64,000 bases of DNA from Thermococcus sp. 21S9 (GTDB taxonomy: Archaea; Methanobacteriota_B; Thermococci; Thermococcales; Thermococcaceae), in assembly GCF_012027635.1 (NCBI RefSeq), contig NZ_SNUS01000001.1:1798001-1862000 (forward strand). The letters are read 5' to 3'. This document shows positions 17,006 to 26,663 of the stretch, one piece after another. A program made the position numbers and the translations under genes. Every line of letters begins with the position of its first letter. Positions within the stretch are counted from its first letter, which is position 1. A model generated the notes under the pieces. The model was given only the letters and a program-made list of their open reading frames with translations. It had not been told where the DNA came from and did no database searches.

Positions 17006-19534
17006 ATGAGTGGACGGCTGACCGAGGCGGTGAAGATGCTCTTCGTAATCAGACCCGGAAGGAAGAAGAACGAGCTTGAGGCCTTCTTTATCGAGAACGA
17101 GCCGGAAAAGCTTAGCGAGATGAAGAACCTGAAGGCCGAGCGGATATTCCGCCTCATAATGCGAGAGGGAAGGCTCTTCAAGGTTCTGGAGGGGAGCAAC
17201 TATCGCAACCCGAAGGAGATTGAGAAGCTTTTAAGGCAGGCGAGAATCGTCCTCGTCAACGCGGACGAGTGGGAGGACTACTTTAAGAGGAGGCTCCAGA
17301 ACAAGCGCGTTGAGAAGGCCGAGCTGTGCCGTCTCTGCCTCCTCGAGGGCAGGATAACCGTCCTGACGCCCGGCAACAGGATAAAGTACCGCAACGAGTA
17401 CATCTGCGAGCGCTGTGCCGAGGACGAGCTGAAGAGGGAGCTCAGGTTTAGATTCAACAGCATAGCGATGTTCGAGCAGGCAAAGAAGCTCCTCGACAGG
17501 TTTAGGGACCTTGATAAAGTGCTCTACGCCTTTGACCCGCGCTTCGACCCGACTAAGCACCCGGAAGTTACCAAGTGGGACGAGCTGAAGGCCAAGCACG
17601 TCAAGGTCGAGAAGGTCAAGGTTGATGAGCTCCCGCTTCCGGAGAGGTTTAAGGAAGTTCTGAAGGCCGAGGGCGTGAAGGAGCTCCTCCCGGTTCAGAG
17701 CCTGGCCGTCAAGAACGGCCTCCTCGAAGGCGAGAATTTACTCGTTGTTTCCGCGACTGCGAGCGGTAAAACGCTAATCGGTGAGCTGGCCGGAGTCCCC
17801 AAGGCGATGGAGGGCAAAAAACTCCTCTTTTTGGTTCCGCTCGTTGCCTTGGCAAACCAGAAGTACGAGGACTTCAGGAGGAGGTATTCGAAGCTCGGGC
17901 TGAGGGTTGCCATTCGCGTTGGAATGAGCCGTATAAAGACCCGGGACGAGCTGGTCGTTGTCGATACCGGGATTGACGCTGACATCATAGTGGGAACCTA
18001 CGAGGGAATAGACTACCTCCTCAGGGCGGGAAGGAAGATAGGCAACGTCGGGACGATTGTGATAGACGAGATACACACGCTCGACGACGAGGAGCGCGGG
18101 CCGAGACTCGATGGACTAATCGCAAGGCTGAGGAGACTTTATCCAAAGGCCCAGTTCATAGGCCTCTCCGCAACCGTCGGGAATCCTGAGGAGTTGGCTA
18201 AAGAGCTCGGCCTCAAGCTGGTGCTCTACGACGAGAGGCCGGTTGACTTGGAGAGGCACATCATAATAGCGCGCAACGAGTCCGAGAAGTGGCGCCACAT
18301 AGCCAACCTCTGCAGGGCCGAGGCGATGAGAAAATCCAAGCAGGGCTACAAGGGTCAGACGATAGTCTTCACCTTCTCAAGAAAGCGCACGCACGAGCTT
18401 TCGGCATATTTAACGAGCAAGGGCCTCCGCGCGAAACCCTACCACTCCGGTCTGCCATACAAGCAGAGGAAGCTCACCGAGATGGAGTTTCTGGCTCAAA
18501 GGCTCGACGTCGTCGTCACGACCGCCGCGTTGGGAGCAGGCGTGGACTTTCCAGCGAGCCAGGTCATTTTCGAGAGCCTCGCGATGGGCAACAAGTGGCT
18601 CACCGTCAGGGAGTTCCACCAGATGCTTGGAAGGGCCGGAAGGCCCCTCTACCACGAGAAGGGCAAGGTCTACCTCGTAGTCGAGCCCGGGAGAAAATAT
18701 TCGGCCCAGATGGAGGGAACCGAGGAAGAAATAGCCTTCAAGCTCCTGACGGCCCCGATAGAGCCGGTTCAGGTTGAGTGGAGCGACGAGCTTGAGCAGG
18801 ACAACGTTCTCGCTCATTCCTGCGTTTTCAACAGACTTGACGTCATCGAAGAGGTCCAGGAGCGTTGTTTGGGGGCCAACCAGAGCGCCGAGAAGGTTTT
18901 AGAAAAGCTGGAGGAGTTCGAGCTCGTAAGGCTCAAAAAGCCCCTCGTCGAGGTTACTCCTTACGGAAGGGCCGTGAGTATGAGCTTTTTACTGCCAAAG
19001 GAGGCCGAGTTTATCCGGAAGAACCTTCGGGAGAAGCCCGCTCGCTGGATTGCGCTCAAGCTTCACCCCTTCGAGAACCTGTATCTAAGCGGAACGCTCC
19101 AGCGGGAGCTTGAGGGGGCCGTGAGAGGCAGGATAAGCGCCAACGTCTTCTCGCCGAGCTTCGCTTCTATTCTGGAGGAGCTTGACAAGGTGATTCCCGA
19201 GCTCAGCCCCAACTCCGCGGAAAGGCTGTTCACGATTTACCAGGAGTTCTTCATGTGCGGTGAAGAGGACTGCACCGAGTACGCGATGGAACGGGTTGGA
19301 AACCTCATAATCGAGCTCCGCAGGAGCGGGAAGCACCCGAGTCAGATAGCGGAGCACTTCAGGAAGGTCTACGGTCTAATCGTTTACCCGGGCGACGTCT
19401 TCACGTGGCTCGACGGCATCGTCAGAAAGCTTGAAGCGGTGGAGAGAATCGCGAGGGTCTTCCGCGTGAGGAAGGCCGAGGAGGAAGCAAAGCTCCTCAG
19501 AAGGGAAATAGAGGAGGGGAGAACCCTCAGCTGA
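17006..19534 (+). CDS. superfamily 2 DEAD/DEAH-box helicase with N-terminal zinc-finger domain
   Basis: About 842-residue helicase. The first 230 residues are not helicase and hold two CxxC pairs (CRLC, then CERC about 38 residues later), likely one zinc site. The helicase core follows: Walker [15 protein letters not shown] box [29 protein letters not shown] and the motif VI block QMLGRAGRP. This is the Ski2/Hel308-related group, seen in euryarchaea as a DUF5814-type fusion. Start uncertain: GTG 17003, ATG 17006 or ATG 17036 (GAGGCGGTG precedes the last). Its stop overlaps the convergent chemoreceptor by eight bases. Confidence 0.88.
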   Translation: MSGRLTEAVKMLFVIRPGRKKNELEAFFIENEPEKLSEMKNLKAERIFRLIMREGRLFKVLEGSNYRNPKEIEKLLRQARIVLVNADEWEDYFKRRLQNKRVEKAELCRLCLLEGRITVLTPGNRIKYRNEYICERCAEDELKRELRFRFNSIAMFEQAKKLLDRFRDLDKVLYAFDPRFDPTKHPEVTKWDELKAKHVKVEKVKVDELPLPERFKEVLKAEGVKELLPVQSLAVKNGLLEGENLLVVSATASGKTLIGELAGVPKAMEGKKLLFLVPLVALANQKYEDFRRRYSKLGLRVAIRVGMSRIKTRDELVVVDTGIDADIIVGTYEGIDYLLRAGRKIGNVGTIVIDEIHTLDDEERGPRLDGLIARLRRLYPKAQFIGLSATVGNPEELAKELGLKLVLYDERPVDLERHIIIARNESEKWRHIANLCRAEAMRKSKQGYKGQTIVFTFSRKRTHELSAYLTSKGLRAKPYHSGLPYKQRKLTEMEFLAQRLDVVVTTAALGAGVDFPASQVIFESLAMGNKWLTVREFHQMLGRAGRPLYHEKGKVYLVVEPGRKYSAQMEGTEEEIAFKLLTAPIEPVQVEWSDELEQDNVLAHSCVFNRLDVIEEVQERCLGANQSAEKVLEKLEEFELVRLKKPLVEVTPYGRAVSMSFLLPKEAEFIRKNLREKPARWIALKLHPFENLYLSGTLQRELEGAVRGRISANVFSPSFASILEELDKVIPELSPNSAERLFTIYQEFFMCGEEDCTEYAMERVGNLIIELRRSGKHPSQIAEHFRKVYGLIVYPGDVFTWLDGIVRKLEAVERIARVFRVRKAEEEAKLLRREIEEGRTLS

Positions 19535-21278
19535 GCCCGAGCTTTCCCTTTATCTTCTCCTTGAGGCCGACCTTGAAGGAGCTTATAATCGGAACCATCC
19601 GCTCCACTGCGTCGTGTATCTCCGATGCAACCTTCTCAAGGTTCCGTATCAGGTTCTCCTGTTCCTCCATCGTTGACGTCACTTCCTCCGTTGAGGCCGT
19701 CGTCTCCTCTGAACTGGCCGCGAGGTTCTCCATCGCGCGGAGGGCCTTCTCTACCTCCTCTCTCGTCCGGAGTATGCTCTCCTTGACCTCCTCCATCTTT
19801 GGAGTGACCTCCTCTATGAGAGTTGCTATGTTGCCGAGGTACTCAACGGTTTCCTCAAGCCCCTTTGAGCTCTCTCCCACCACAGAGACGCTCTGGTCCG
19901 TGAGCCGTGAGGCCTCATCGATGCGTTCGGTTATCTGGACGATTATGTTCCTTATGTTGTCGGCGGCCTGCTTGCTCTCCTCCGCGAGGTCCCTTATCTC
20001 CTGGGCAACCACCGCGAAGCCCCTTCCGGCTTCTCCCGCCCTCGCCGCCTCAATAGCCGCGTTCAACGCGAGCAAATTCGTCTGCTCCGCGATACTCGTT
20101 ATGACGTCGGTTATGCTGACGATGTTCTTGCTCATCTCCTTGATGTTGTCAACCGCCTCTTTGACGAGCTCTATGGTGCGCTGGATTCCCGCTATCTGGC
20201 TGGCCGAGGCCCTGCTCCTCTCGCGTCCCTCGTTCGCTATCTCCACCACTTCCCTCATCGAGACCTCGAACTCCTCCATGGCCTTAACGCTCTCCCCGCT
20301 GATTTCCTCAACGTAGCGCATTCCCTCGGTTATCTCGTTGATGTTCTCCTGCTGTCTCTGCGCCTCGACCGCTATCTGCCGTATCGCCTCGGTCCCCTGG
20401 GCGACGAGGTTAACGCCCTCGCGGGACATCTCAAGTAGTCTCTGGGAACTGTCCTCGAGCCTCTCCGTTGTCTCCTTCAGCGTGCCGAGCATCTCAATGA
20501 GCCTCTTCCTGAATGTCTCAAGGGCCTGGTGGAGCTTCGCGAACTCTCCTTTGCCCTCAGGCAGGCTAACGGACAGGTTTCCCTTGGATAGCTCCGTGAT
20601 GTAGCTTATCAGGATGTCAAGCTCGCGCTGGAGCTCATCGCGCTTTCTCTCGCTCTCCTCGTGGACGCCGACGAACTCCGACGTAATGTTTCCAAGGTAG
20701 CGGAGGAGGAGAACCGCGATAACGACGCTGAGAACGAGCATAACTATGAGATAGTACTCAAGGTAGGTCATTTTCCTGCCAAAGGTCTCGCTGTAAAGGC
20801 CCACAGCGGTGTTCATCTCCGCCAGGAGCTGGTCGTTGTGGGTTATGATGTAGTTAAGCGCCTTCTTGAACTCAGGACTGTTGGGGTCGTCCTTGGCGAC
20901 GATTTTGACGCTCTCGTAGAACGGTTCCCAGAGCTTCTCAACCTTTTCAAGCTGGTCGCGGACTTCGGGAGGTGCCGGCGGTACGTTCCACTCCTTGTCG
21001 TGAATGGGGGCCTTTCCACCGTAGAGGAGGGCCTTGAGGCATGTGTCAAAGAGCTCCGCTGTCGAGAGGAGGTCATCGCGGTAGGAGTCGTTTCCGAGGG
21101 CAACAATGAGGGCTTCCTTGGACATCTTCTGCGTGAGCATCCTCTGCCTGCCCGCGATGTCAATGACGATTCCGTCCGCCTTTGCCTTGCTCGCGTAGAG
21201 GAACACCCCCGCAACGGACACGACGTTGAGGATGAGCATCACTATAATCCCCAGTCGAACAATCCGCTCCATTCTCAT
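19527..21278 (-). CDS. methyl-accepting chemotaxis protein with PilJ-type sensor domain
   Basis: 583-residue receptor. One N-terminal helix (residues 8-28) is followed by an extracellular helical PilJ/NIT-like sensor with the signature [15 protein letters not shown], a second transmembrane helix (about 174-195), a HAMP-like linker and a long coiled coil. The hairpin tip [19 protein letters not shown] binds CheA/CheW. Methylatable Glu/Gln pairs are plentiful. No che, pil or fla genes are nearby, so it is an orphan receptor feeding a cluster elsewhere. ATG 21278 or 21272 are both possible starts. Confidence 0.93.
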   Translation of the reverse strand: MRMERIVRLGIIVMLILNVVSVAGVFLYASKAKADGIVIDIAGRQRMLTQKMSKEALIVALGNDSYRDDLLSTAELFDTCLKALLYGGKAPIHDKEWNVPPAPPEVRDQLEKVEKLWEPFYESVKIVAKDDPNSPEFKKALNYIITHNDQLLAEMNTAVGLYSETFGRKMTYLEYYLIVMLVLSVVIAVLLLRYLGNITSEFVGVHEESERKRDELQRELDILISYITELSKGNLSVSLPEGKGEFAKLHQALETFRKRLIEMLGTLKETTERLEDSSQRLLEMSREGVNLVAQGTEAIRQIAVEAQRQQENINEITEGMRYVEEISGESVKAMEEFEVSMREVVEIANEGRERSRASASQIAGIQRTIELVKEAVDNIKEMSKNIVSITDVITSIAEQTNLLALNAAIEAARAGEAGRGFAVVAQEIRDLAEESKQAADNIRNIIVQITERIDEASRLTDQSVSVVGESSKGLEETVEYLGNIATLIEEVTPKMEEVKESILRTREEVEKALRAMENLAASSEETTASTEEVTSTMEEQENLIRNLEKVASEIHDAVERMVPIISSFKVGLKEKIKGKLGLS

Positions 21279-21355
21279 GAGCGTTCCCCAAAATTGTTAC
21301 CTTTGGGAACTTAATTGGGTTTTGTGTAGGTGCAGATGTAGAAACAAAAGGAAAA

Positions 21356-22150
21356 TCAAACCTGGAGAACCATCTGGGCCGGGTCACGGATTGCAGGCCC
21401 GAGACCGAGTATGTAAACCGCAAGATACCAGAACCGCCGTTCCTCCTCGTCCTGAACGAGCTCCTGGAGGGCGTAGTAAACGACGGCGAGGATTAGGGTT
21501 ATCCAGGGGTAGTAGATGTAAGCCCCGAACCAGCTGACGAGGTGGCTCTCAATCCAGTGAACCTCGTGGTAGCCGTAGAAGTGAATTCCAACGACGGTCG
21601 ATGCAACGTCGAAGTAGTGGGCCAGAACGGGGTAGAGGTAGAGCCTGTCGAAGGGCCTCCACCGGTAGAAGGCAAGAACCACGGCCCAGCTGACCGCAGT
21701 GTGGAGAAGCGTGAGCTCATAGGGACGCCAGTCCTTGGCGTGGGTAACGAGAAGGTAGTTCGCCCAGAGGGCCAGAATCGTTCCCCAGGCTATCGTTATC
21801 TTGGGATAGGTCTTGAGCTTTGCGTCGGCAACTATGGCTGGCAGGATGAGGACGAAGGCCGTGAAAAAGATTCCCGGGGTTAATATCAGCGGGTTCTCCG
21901 GAAGGACACCGCCGTCGACCAGGGCCCTGACCGTTGCTCCAAAGACAACCATCGGCGTTACCGCCCAGAACAGCCTCTCGTCAACCTTGATTTTCAGGGG
22001 CTTTATTATGTAGCGGTATGAGTATATGACGCCAAAGCCGAAGAGCAGTGCGTAGACGAGTGTGTTGATGGCGTTGTAGCCACTCCTTGTGAACATGGGC
22101 TCCCAGAAGTAGTTGTAGAAGAAGTTCCACAGTGCACTCTCGATGCCCAT
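21356..22150 (-). CDS. DUF63 family multi-pass membrane protein
   Basis: 264-residue protein with about seven transmembrane helices and the DUF63 pattern (VFGATVRALVDGGVLP, later HYFDVASTVVGI). DUF63 is a widespread euryarchaeal family of unknown function. ATG 22150 follows GGTGG; the frame open to 22255 is not used because it would run into the divergent membrane-protein gene. It lies downstream of no clear partner. Confidence 0.85.
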   Translation of the reverse strand: MGIESALWNFFYNYFWEPMFTRSGYNAINTLVYALLFGFGVIYSYRYIIKPLKIKVDERLFWAVTPMVVFGATVRALVDGGVLPENPLILTPGIFFTAFVLILPAIVADAKLKTYPKITIAWGTILALWANYLLVTHAKDWRPYELTLLHTAVSWAVVLAFYRWRPFDRLYLYPVLAHYFDVASTVVGIHFYGYHEVHWIESHLVSWFGAYIYYPWITLILAVVYYALQELVQDEEERRFWYLAVYILGLGPAIRDPAQMVLQV

Positions 22151-22243
22151 TTTAACCACCGGCTCCCGTTGGAGTCGGACCTTATAGGCCTTTTGGGACA
22201 ACTTACTTAAAGTAGAACGTTGTAGGTTCAATGAGGTGATAGC

Positions 22244-22654
22244 ATGTACGGTCATCCAATGGAGCCCGCACTCACGGGTCTTGGAACCCTTGCCCTCTTC
22301 GGGTTCCTCTTCGCACTCTTTATAGCTGGACTAATCCTGGCATTCAGCGCGAAGCTCGTCGGCATAAGGGACGCGTCCATAGTCGGCGCAATGGTCGCGA
22401 TAGTCGGAGGAGGAATCCTCGGCGCGATAGTGGGAGGAATAGTGGCTCTGGTGTTCTCAATCGCGGGCCCGATGGGAGTAGCGCTTGGCTGGCTCGCCTT
22501 CATGATTACGTACATCTGGGTCATCAAAGTGGTGTTCCACACCGACTGGCTCAGGGCGTTCCTGGCGTGGCTGATAGCGATAGTGGTGGAGATACTCATA
22601 GCCGGGATACTCAGCATCGCGGGGATAGCCACCCTTGGAATGCTCCATCCCTGA
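22244..22654 (+). CDS. small membrane protein, unknown function
   Basis: 136-residue, very hydrophobic protein with four predicted helices, several Gly-rich (GAMVAIVGGGILGAIVGGIV). GAGGTGAT sits seven bases before the ATG, so it is a genuine gene. Divergent from DUF63. I do not recognise a family beyond small integral membrane protein; glycine-zipper-like packing suggests oligomers. Confidence 0.7.
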   Translation: MYGHPMEPALTGLGTLALFGFLFALFIAGLILAFSAKLVGIRDASIVGAMVAIVGGGILGAIVGGIVALVFSIAGPMGVALGWLAFMITYIWVIKVVFHTDWLRAFLAWLIAIVVEILIAGILSIAGIATLGMLHP

Positions 22655-22693
22655 GTGGAAAAAGATAAATAGAACCTCCGCGAAGGATGAGCG

Positions 22694-23332
22694 ATGCCGG
22701 GCTTTTTCCAGCCAGTTGAGGAAATCAGCGGGGTAAAACCCTTTGAAGGATTCCCGGTTGAATTCAGCCGGGGTTCACTGTCGGCCCTCGTTTCGACGGA
22801 CGAGTTAGCCGGCTCGCTGTTCGTCCACACCCTCCTCAGCGAGGCCCTCAAAGCTGGAAAAGCCTACCACGTCGGGCCGAAGAGGGTCTTTTCCCCATCA
22901 ATCCTGAGGACACTCGAAGTTGAGCCCTCAAACCTTCTATCGGCCAGCGTTTACAGCGCCGATGAGCTCGTCCAAGCCCTCGATTACGTTGAAGACGACT
23001 CAACGGTCCTCGTTTCACAGTTCCCCACGCTAAAAGGTGTCTCCAGGGAAACACTTCTGGAACTGAGAAGGAGGGCCGACGAGGGTTCGCTCACACTCGT
23101 CCTCCACCACGAAACCCTTACTTTCAACGAGCTCGACCTTCCAGGAGAATTTGCCCGGCTCTTCCTCCTACCGGAGCTCTTCGATTCTCTCATCGTCCTG
23201 AGAACCAGCTCCTACCGCGGGCACTACAAGCTGAACGCCACCGTCCTCAAGGCCCCGCCAGAGCAGATAGCGACCCTTGGAGACCACTCGATTCCCGTTG
23301 ATTCGCTCGTCAGGACGCTCACCGGTAGATGA
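22694..23332 (+). CDS. hypothetical soluble protein
   Basis: 212-residue protein without signal peptide or membrane helix. Its layout suggests a degenerate RecA/KaiC-like alpha/beta fold: alternating strands such as TVLVSQFP and LTLVLHH at the places of Walker B-like strands, but no Walker A is visible. It begins 39 bases after the preceding membrane protein and its 3' end overlaps the convergent ecfT by 14 bases. Codon use matches neighbouring genes. The fold suggestion is inference. Confidence 0.6.
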   Translation: MPGFFQPVEEISGVKPFEGFPVEFSRGSLSALVSTDELAGSLFVHTLLSEALKAGKAYHVGPKRVFSPSILRTLEVEPSNLLSASVYSADELVQALDYVEDDSTVLVSQFPTLKGVSRETLLELRRRADEGSLTLVLHHETLTFNELDLPGEFARLFLLPELFDSLIVLRTSSYRGHYKLNATVLKAPPEQIATLGDHSIPVDSLVRTLTGR

Positions 23333-24080
23333 CAACGTGCCCGAAACCAAGGGCAAAGCGGAGGTACAGGAGGGACGCGAAGCAAACCAGCAGGATTGCA
23401 AGGGCCAGATAGTCCCTTCCCTTCATCGAAATGTCCCGGTAAAAGGTTCTCTTCTTGCTCGCCCCGAAGGCCCTGCTCTCAAGGGCTATGCTGAGCTCAT
23501 GGGCCGTTTTGAGCGAGGCCACGATGAGGGGAATCAGGATTGGAATCGTCTTCCGAATTCTCTCCAGGAGGTTTCCCCTGTCGAGCTCGAGACCGCGACT
23601 CCTCTGGGCGTCCATTATCGTGCCCGCAATGCCGTAGAGCGTCGGAATGTAGCGGAGCGCTATCGTCAAAGTTAGGCCAAGCTCGTAGGGAAGGCCAAGC
23701 CTGACGAAGCCGAGTATCAGCTCCCTCTGCCTCGTCGTCATCAGGAGCTGGAATGTCACCAGCCCAAAACCGAGCAGGCGGAGCGAGAACGAAATGCCGA
23801 GCAGAAGGCCCGTAAGCCTCGGTTTGTAAACGAGTGGCCAGATTAGAACCGTTAGAACGACGATGAAGAGGAGGGGTTTGAGGAGTCTCAACTGCTCGCC
23901 TATTCCAAGCTTTCCGAACAGTCTGCCCGAGAGAAGGATGAGCAGGAATAGGGGGATGAGAACCTTCGGGTCGTTGAAGAGCATCAGCGAGGTTATTCCG
24001 ATGAGCATGCCGATTATCTTGACTCGTGGGTCGAGCGAGTGCAGGAGCGAGCCCCTTTCGACGTAAAACTGATAAATCAA
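23319..24080 (-). CDS. ECF transporter transmembrane component EcfT (BioN/CbiQ family)
   Basis: 253-residue membrane protein of the CbiQ/EcfT family: start SLLHSLDPRVKIIGML, then helices, then the coupling helices with the conserved Ala-Arg-Gly-type motif seen here as DAQRSRGLELDRG. It links the ATPase to the substrate-binding subunit. Its start overlaps the ATPase stop by four bases (ATGA). With bioY divergently adjacent, the complex most likely imports biotin. Confidence 0.92.
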   Translation of the reverse strand: MIYQFYVERGSLLHSLDPRVKIIGMLIGITSLMLFNDPKVLIPLFLLILLSGRLFGKLGIGEQLRLLKPLLFIVVLTVLIWPLVYKPRLTGLLLGISFSLRLLGFGLVTFQLLMTTRQRELILGFVRLGLPYELGLTLTIALRYIPTLYGIAGTIMDAQRSRGLELDRGNLLERIRKTIPILIPLIVASLKTAHELSIALESRAFGASKKRTFYRDISMKGRDYLALAILLVCFASLLYLRFALGFGHVVIYR

Positions 24081-24856
24081 TGCCTAACCCTCCCCGCAAG
24101 CTCCTCAACGCTCCTCACGAAGCCGGCTCCAAGCTTCTCAGCGAGGACGAGCAGTTCGGGCATCTCAAGCCCGTGGCGCTCAAGGTCGAGGCTGAAGAAC
24201 TCCTCAACCGGGCCGTCGAAGGTCTTCTTCCCATCCTTAAGGAGAAGGACGCGCTCGGCGAGCTCGAGCACCAAATCCATGTCGTGGGTTATGAGCAGAA
24301 TTCCATGGCCATCCTCGCGGAGCGATTTAATCGTCTCGACAACGCTCCTCTCGGCCTTCCAGTCGAGTCCCGTCGTCGGCTCGTCAAGGATTAGGTACTT
24401 CGGCCTCATCGCGAGCACACAGGCTATAGCCAACCTCTGCTTCTCCCCACCGCTCAGGGAGTAGGGCGTTCTCTCCTCGAATCCCTCAAGGCCAACCGCT
24501 CCGAGGGCCCAGCGAACCCGCTCCTCGACTTCCGAATCATCCAGCCCGAGGTTCTTCGGCCCAAAGGCGACCTCCTTGAATACGGTCTCCTCGAAGAACA
24601 TGTGCTCGGGGTTCTGGAAGACGTAGCCGACCTTTCTGCTCAGCTCCGCTACCGTGTGCTCCCTCGTGTCCATCCCGTCAACGAGAACCCTTCCCCTGGT
24701 CGGCTTGAGAAGGCCGTTGAGGTGCTTGGCCAGCGTCGTCTTCCCGCTACCGTTTGGGCCAACTAACGCGAGGATTTCCTCCCCAAAGGCCAGGTTTATT
24801 CCCCTGAGGACTTCCCGTCCGTTGTAGGCGAAGTGAAGGTTCTCTACCCGTATCAT
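24077..24856 (-). CDS. ECF transporter ATPase (BioM/EcfA)
   Basis: 259-residue ABC ATPase: Walker A GPNGSGKTT, Q-loop VFQNPEHMFFEETV, signature YSLSGGEKQRLA, Walker B YLILDEPTTGLD, switch His in LLITHDMD. The FQNPE-type Q-loop is characteristic of ECF/CbiO ATPases. Only one ATPase gene is present, so a homodimer is expected. The promoter TTTAAA at 24883-24888 is about 30 bases before the ATG and appears shared with bioY. Confidence 0.93.
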   Translation of the reverse strand: MIRVENLHFAYNGREVLRGINLAFGEEILALVGPNGSGKTTLAKHLNGLLKPTRGRVLVDGMDTREHTVAELSRKVGYVFQNPEHMFFEETVFKEVAFGPKNLGLDDSEVEERVRWALGAVGLEGFEERTPYSLSGGEKQRLAIACVLAMRPKYLILDEPTTGLDWKAERSVVETIKSLREDGHGILLITHDMDLVLELAERVLLLKDGKKTFDGPVEEFFSLDLERHGLEMPELLVLAEKLGAGFVRSVEELAGRVRH

Positions 24857-24881
24857 CCCACACCTACGGGAGCGTTAAGGC

Positions 24882-24889
24882 TTTTAAAG
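24882..24889. promoter_or_regulatory. shared palindromic TATA element of the bioY / ecfAT divergent promoter
   Basis: The 53-base divergent gap holds one TATA-like element, TTTTAAAG, whose TTTAAA core (24883-24888) is its own reverse complement. It is centred 24-25 bases before ATG 24910 (bioY) and 29-30 bases before ATG 24856 (ecfA). Both mRNAs could thus be nearly leaderless. Confidence 0.55.
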
Positions 24890-24909
24890 ATAAGCCCCAT
24901 CCCGTCAAC

Positions 24910-25428
24910 ATGAACGCGAGGGAAGTCGCTCTGGCCGGACTGTTCGTGGCATTGACCGCTGTAAGCGCCCAGATTCAAATTCCCCTCGGGCCCGTTCCCT
25001 TCACGCTTCAGGTCTTCGCCGTCATCATCTCAGGCCTCTTACTCGGTTCGAGGCTCGGCTTTATAAGCCAGGCCCTCTACATCCTGGCTGGCGCCGTCGG
25101 CCTTCCGGTCTTTGCGGGCTTTACAGGTGGTTTCGCGCACCTCTACGGCCCAACCGGCGGTTATCTACTCGCCTTTCCCCTCGCCTCGTTCATAGCGGGT
25201 CTCTTCGCCGAGCGCTCAGAGAGGGTGGAAGTGTGGCTCCTCGGGTCAATCCTCGGAATCGGCATAATTTACCTCCTCGGCTGGTTCAGGCTGGGCCTCT
25301 ACCTGAACGGTGACTTCGGAAAGGCCCTCGCCGTTGGAGTGCTCCCGTTCGTCCCCTTCGACATGGCGAAGGCAATCCTGGCCGTTGGAGTTGCAAAGGC
25401 CGTTAAAAGGGCTCTCCCCTGGCTTTGA
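24910..25428 (+). CDS. bioY: BioY biotin-binding S component of an ECF transporter
   Basis: 172-residue membrane protein with six helices and the BioY signature: PLGPVPFTLQVFAV near residue 27, GLPVFAGFTGG, and the biotin-site block YGPTGGYLLAFPLASFIAG. It captures biotin and docks on EcfT/EcfA encoded divergently. No ribosome-binding site is present, consistent with leaderless translation. Its 3' end overlaps the convergent MobA-like gene by 26 bases. Confidence 0.95.
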   Translation: MNAREVALAGLFVALTAVSAQIQIPLGPVPFTLQVFAVIISGLLLGSRLGFISQALYILAGAVGLPVFAGFTGGFAHLYGPTGGYLLAFPLASFIAGLFAERSERVEVWLLGSILGIGIIYLLGWFRLGLYLNGDFGKALAVGVLPFVPFDMAKAILAVGVAKAVKRALPWL

Positions 25429-26011
25429 GCTCTTCAATCGTTTTCTCCGCAAAGGCGACGTCAAGGGAGTTCCTGACGCGAAAGAAGCTGAGCGTAACCT
25501 TGGGGTTTCTCTTCGCCAGCTCTTCTATTGAGACCGGCTCGTAGTCAAGGAACTCGGTAACCCTTGAAAAGCTCCTGTAACCCTCGGCGAGCGCCGATTC
25601 TATTGCATCCCTCAGCGCGTCCGGCTCGTAGACTGCGTGAAATACCTCCGCGCTTCCGTCGTTCCAGACGGGGATTAGCGCCTCAGGCTCGTTCTCGTAG
25701 AAGAGGCCGACGAGGTAGTTCACGAGGAAGGGCATTATAAGGGGCATGTTGCCCTCGACCAGGAAGAAGGGCTTGTCGGGGAGGGCCTTGAGGAGCGCCT
25801 CCATCTTGCTTCTCGCGGTCACGGGAAAGGGGTTTGAAACGTGGAGCGAGTAAGTCTTCAGCTTGTCCTTTCTGACTATTGTGAGCGTTTCGTTGATTCT
25901 CTTGGCGGTTAAGAGCCTCCTCTCCGTGAGCCTGACGACGGGCTCCCCATTCACAGGTAGAGTGTAGTTCTCCCACCTCTTCTCCGGAAACGCCAGTATA
26001 ACGCCGAGCAT
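25403..26011 (-). CDS. MobA-like nucleotidyltransferase, degenerate active site
   Basis: 202-residue protein with the layout of molybdenum-cofactor guanylyltransferase MobA: a first strand leading to the nucleotide loop, VNGEPVV, and a strand leading to the metal-binding GD-x-P. In canonical MobA the loop is LAGGxSxRMG; here it is LAFPEKRWENYTLPV. The metal Asp position reads EGNMP (Asn88). Both catalytic elements are thus altered, so activity is doubtful. ATG 26011 is leaderless, 22-29 bases after the TATA element at 26033-26040. The frame open to 26140 crosses the DUF1931 start and is not used. Confidence 0.65.
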   Translation of the reverse strand: MLGVILAFPEKRWENYTLPVNGEPVVRLTERRLLTAKRINETLTIVRKDKLKTYSLHVSNPFPVTARSKMEALLKALPDKPFFLVEGNMPLIMPFLVNYLVGLFYENEPEALIPVWNDGSAEVFHAVYEPDALRDAIESALAEGYRSFSRVTEFLDYEPVSIEELAKRNPKVTLSFFRVRNSLDVAFAEKTIEELKARGEPF

Positions 26012-26032
26012 GGTGCGAACTAAAGGGCCCGG

Positions 26033-26040
26033 TTTAAAAA
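26033..26040 (-). promoter_or_regulatory. TATA promoter of the MobA-like gene
   Basis: Minus-strand TTTTTAAA at 26033-26040 lies 22-29 bases before ATG 26011, and no ribosome-binding site follows, which fits a leaderless transcript. Confidence 0.55.
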
Positions 26041-26056
26041 TCTCCCGGCCCGAAAG

Positions 26057-26065
26057 TTTTATATA
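26057..26065 (+). promoter_or_regulatory. strong TATA promoter of the DUF1931 gene
   Basis: TTTTATATA after GAAAG is a near-consensus archaeal promoter. Transcription would begin near 26087, leaving a short leader with GGAGGTGAT before ATG 26113. This is the strongest-looking promoter in the window, consistent with an abundant product. Confidence 0.7.
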
Positions 26066-26112
26066 CCCCGGGTTACTAAAAAACCACGGCAAGAACGCGG
26101 AGGTGATGGGAA

Positions 26113-26574
26113 ATGGCCGAGATGATAATACCCTATCCACAGCTCCAGAAGATTCTGGAGAGGACCTGTGAGCTCGCGGTCATCAAGCCGAGGGCCGAGG
26201 AGATGATGGACATCGTTGAGAAGAAGCTCAGCGACCTCTTCGAGGTTGCCTACGAGAACGCCAAGGCCGAGCGCTCAAGCACGATAAAGATGCGCCACAT
26301 ACCGATTACCAAGGGCTTCAAGAACAGCCTGAACCTCTTCAGGGCGGTCATCGAGGACGAGAAGGTCCAGATTGAGCCCATCAGGAAGTACGTCCTCAAG
26401 AAGATACCCGGCGACATCCCGCTCGAGGAAGAGGTTGTCAACGAGCTTCCGATTATCGCGGGAACCCTCTTCGTGCTCATCGGAAGGGTAATCAAGGCTC
26501 TCCACCCGGAGATTAAGAACGTCTACCCGGAGCACATCGAGGAGGCCAAGAAGGTTCTGGACTACACGCTCTGA
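26113..26574 (+). CDS. DUF1931 double-histone-fold protein
   Basis: 153-residue, all-helical protein. DUF1931 proteins consist of two histone-like folds in one chain; archaeal members are abundant and proposed to act on DNA, but the role is not settled. The sequence shows the expected two repeats separated near residue 75 ([20 protein letters not shown], then [19 protein letters not shown]). GGAGGTGAT is ideally placed and the promoter is near consensus. Confidence 0.85.
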   Translation: MAEMIIPYPQLQKILERTCELAVIKPRAEEMMDIVEKKLSDLFEVAYENAKAERSSTIKMRHIPITKGFKNSLNLFRAVIEDEKVQIEPIRKYVLKKIPGDIPLEEEVVNELPIIAGTLFVLIGRVIKALHPEIKNVYPEHIEEAKKVLDYTL

Positions 26575-26663
26575 TGCCTTTCTTCTACTTTAAAGTTACT
26601 TTTCTTTACGCTTCTAAGAGGAAACGCTTATAAGCGCTGGGCCGTATTCTGAGCGGTGGTTGG

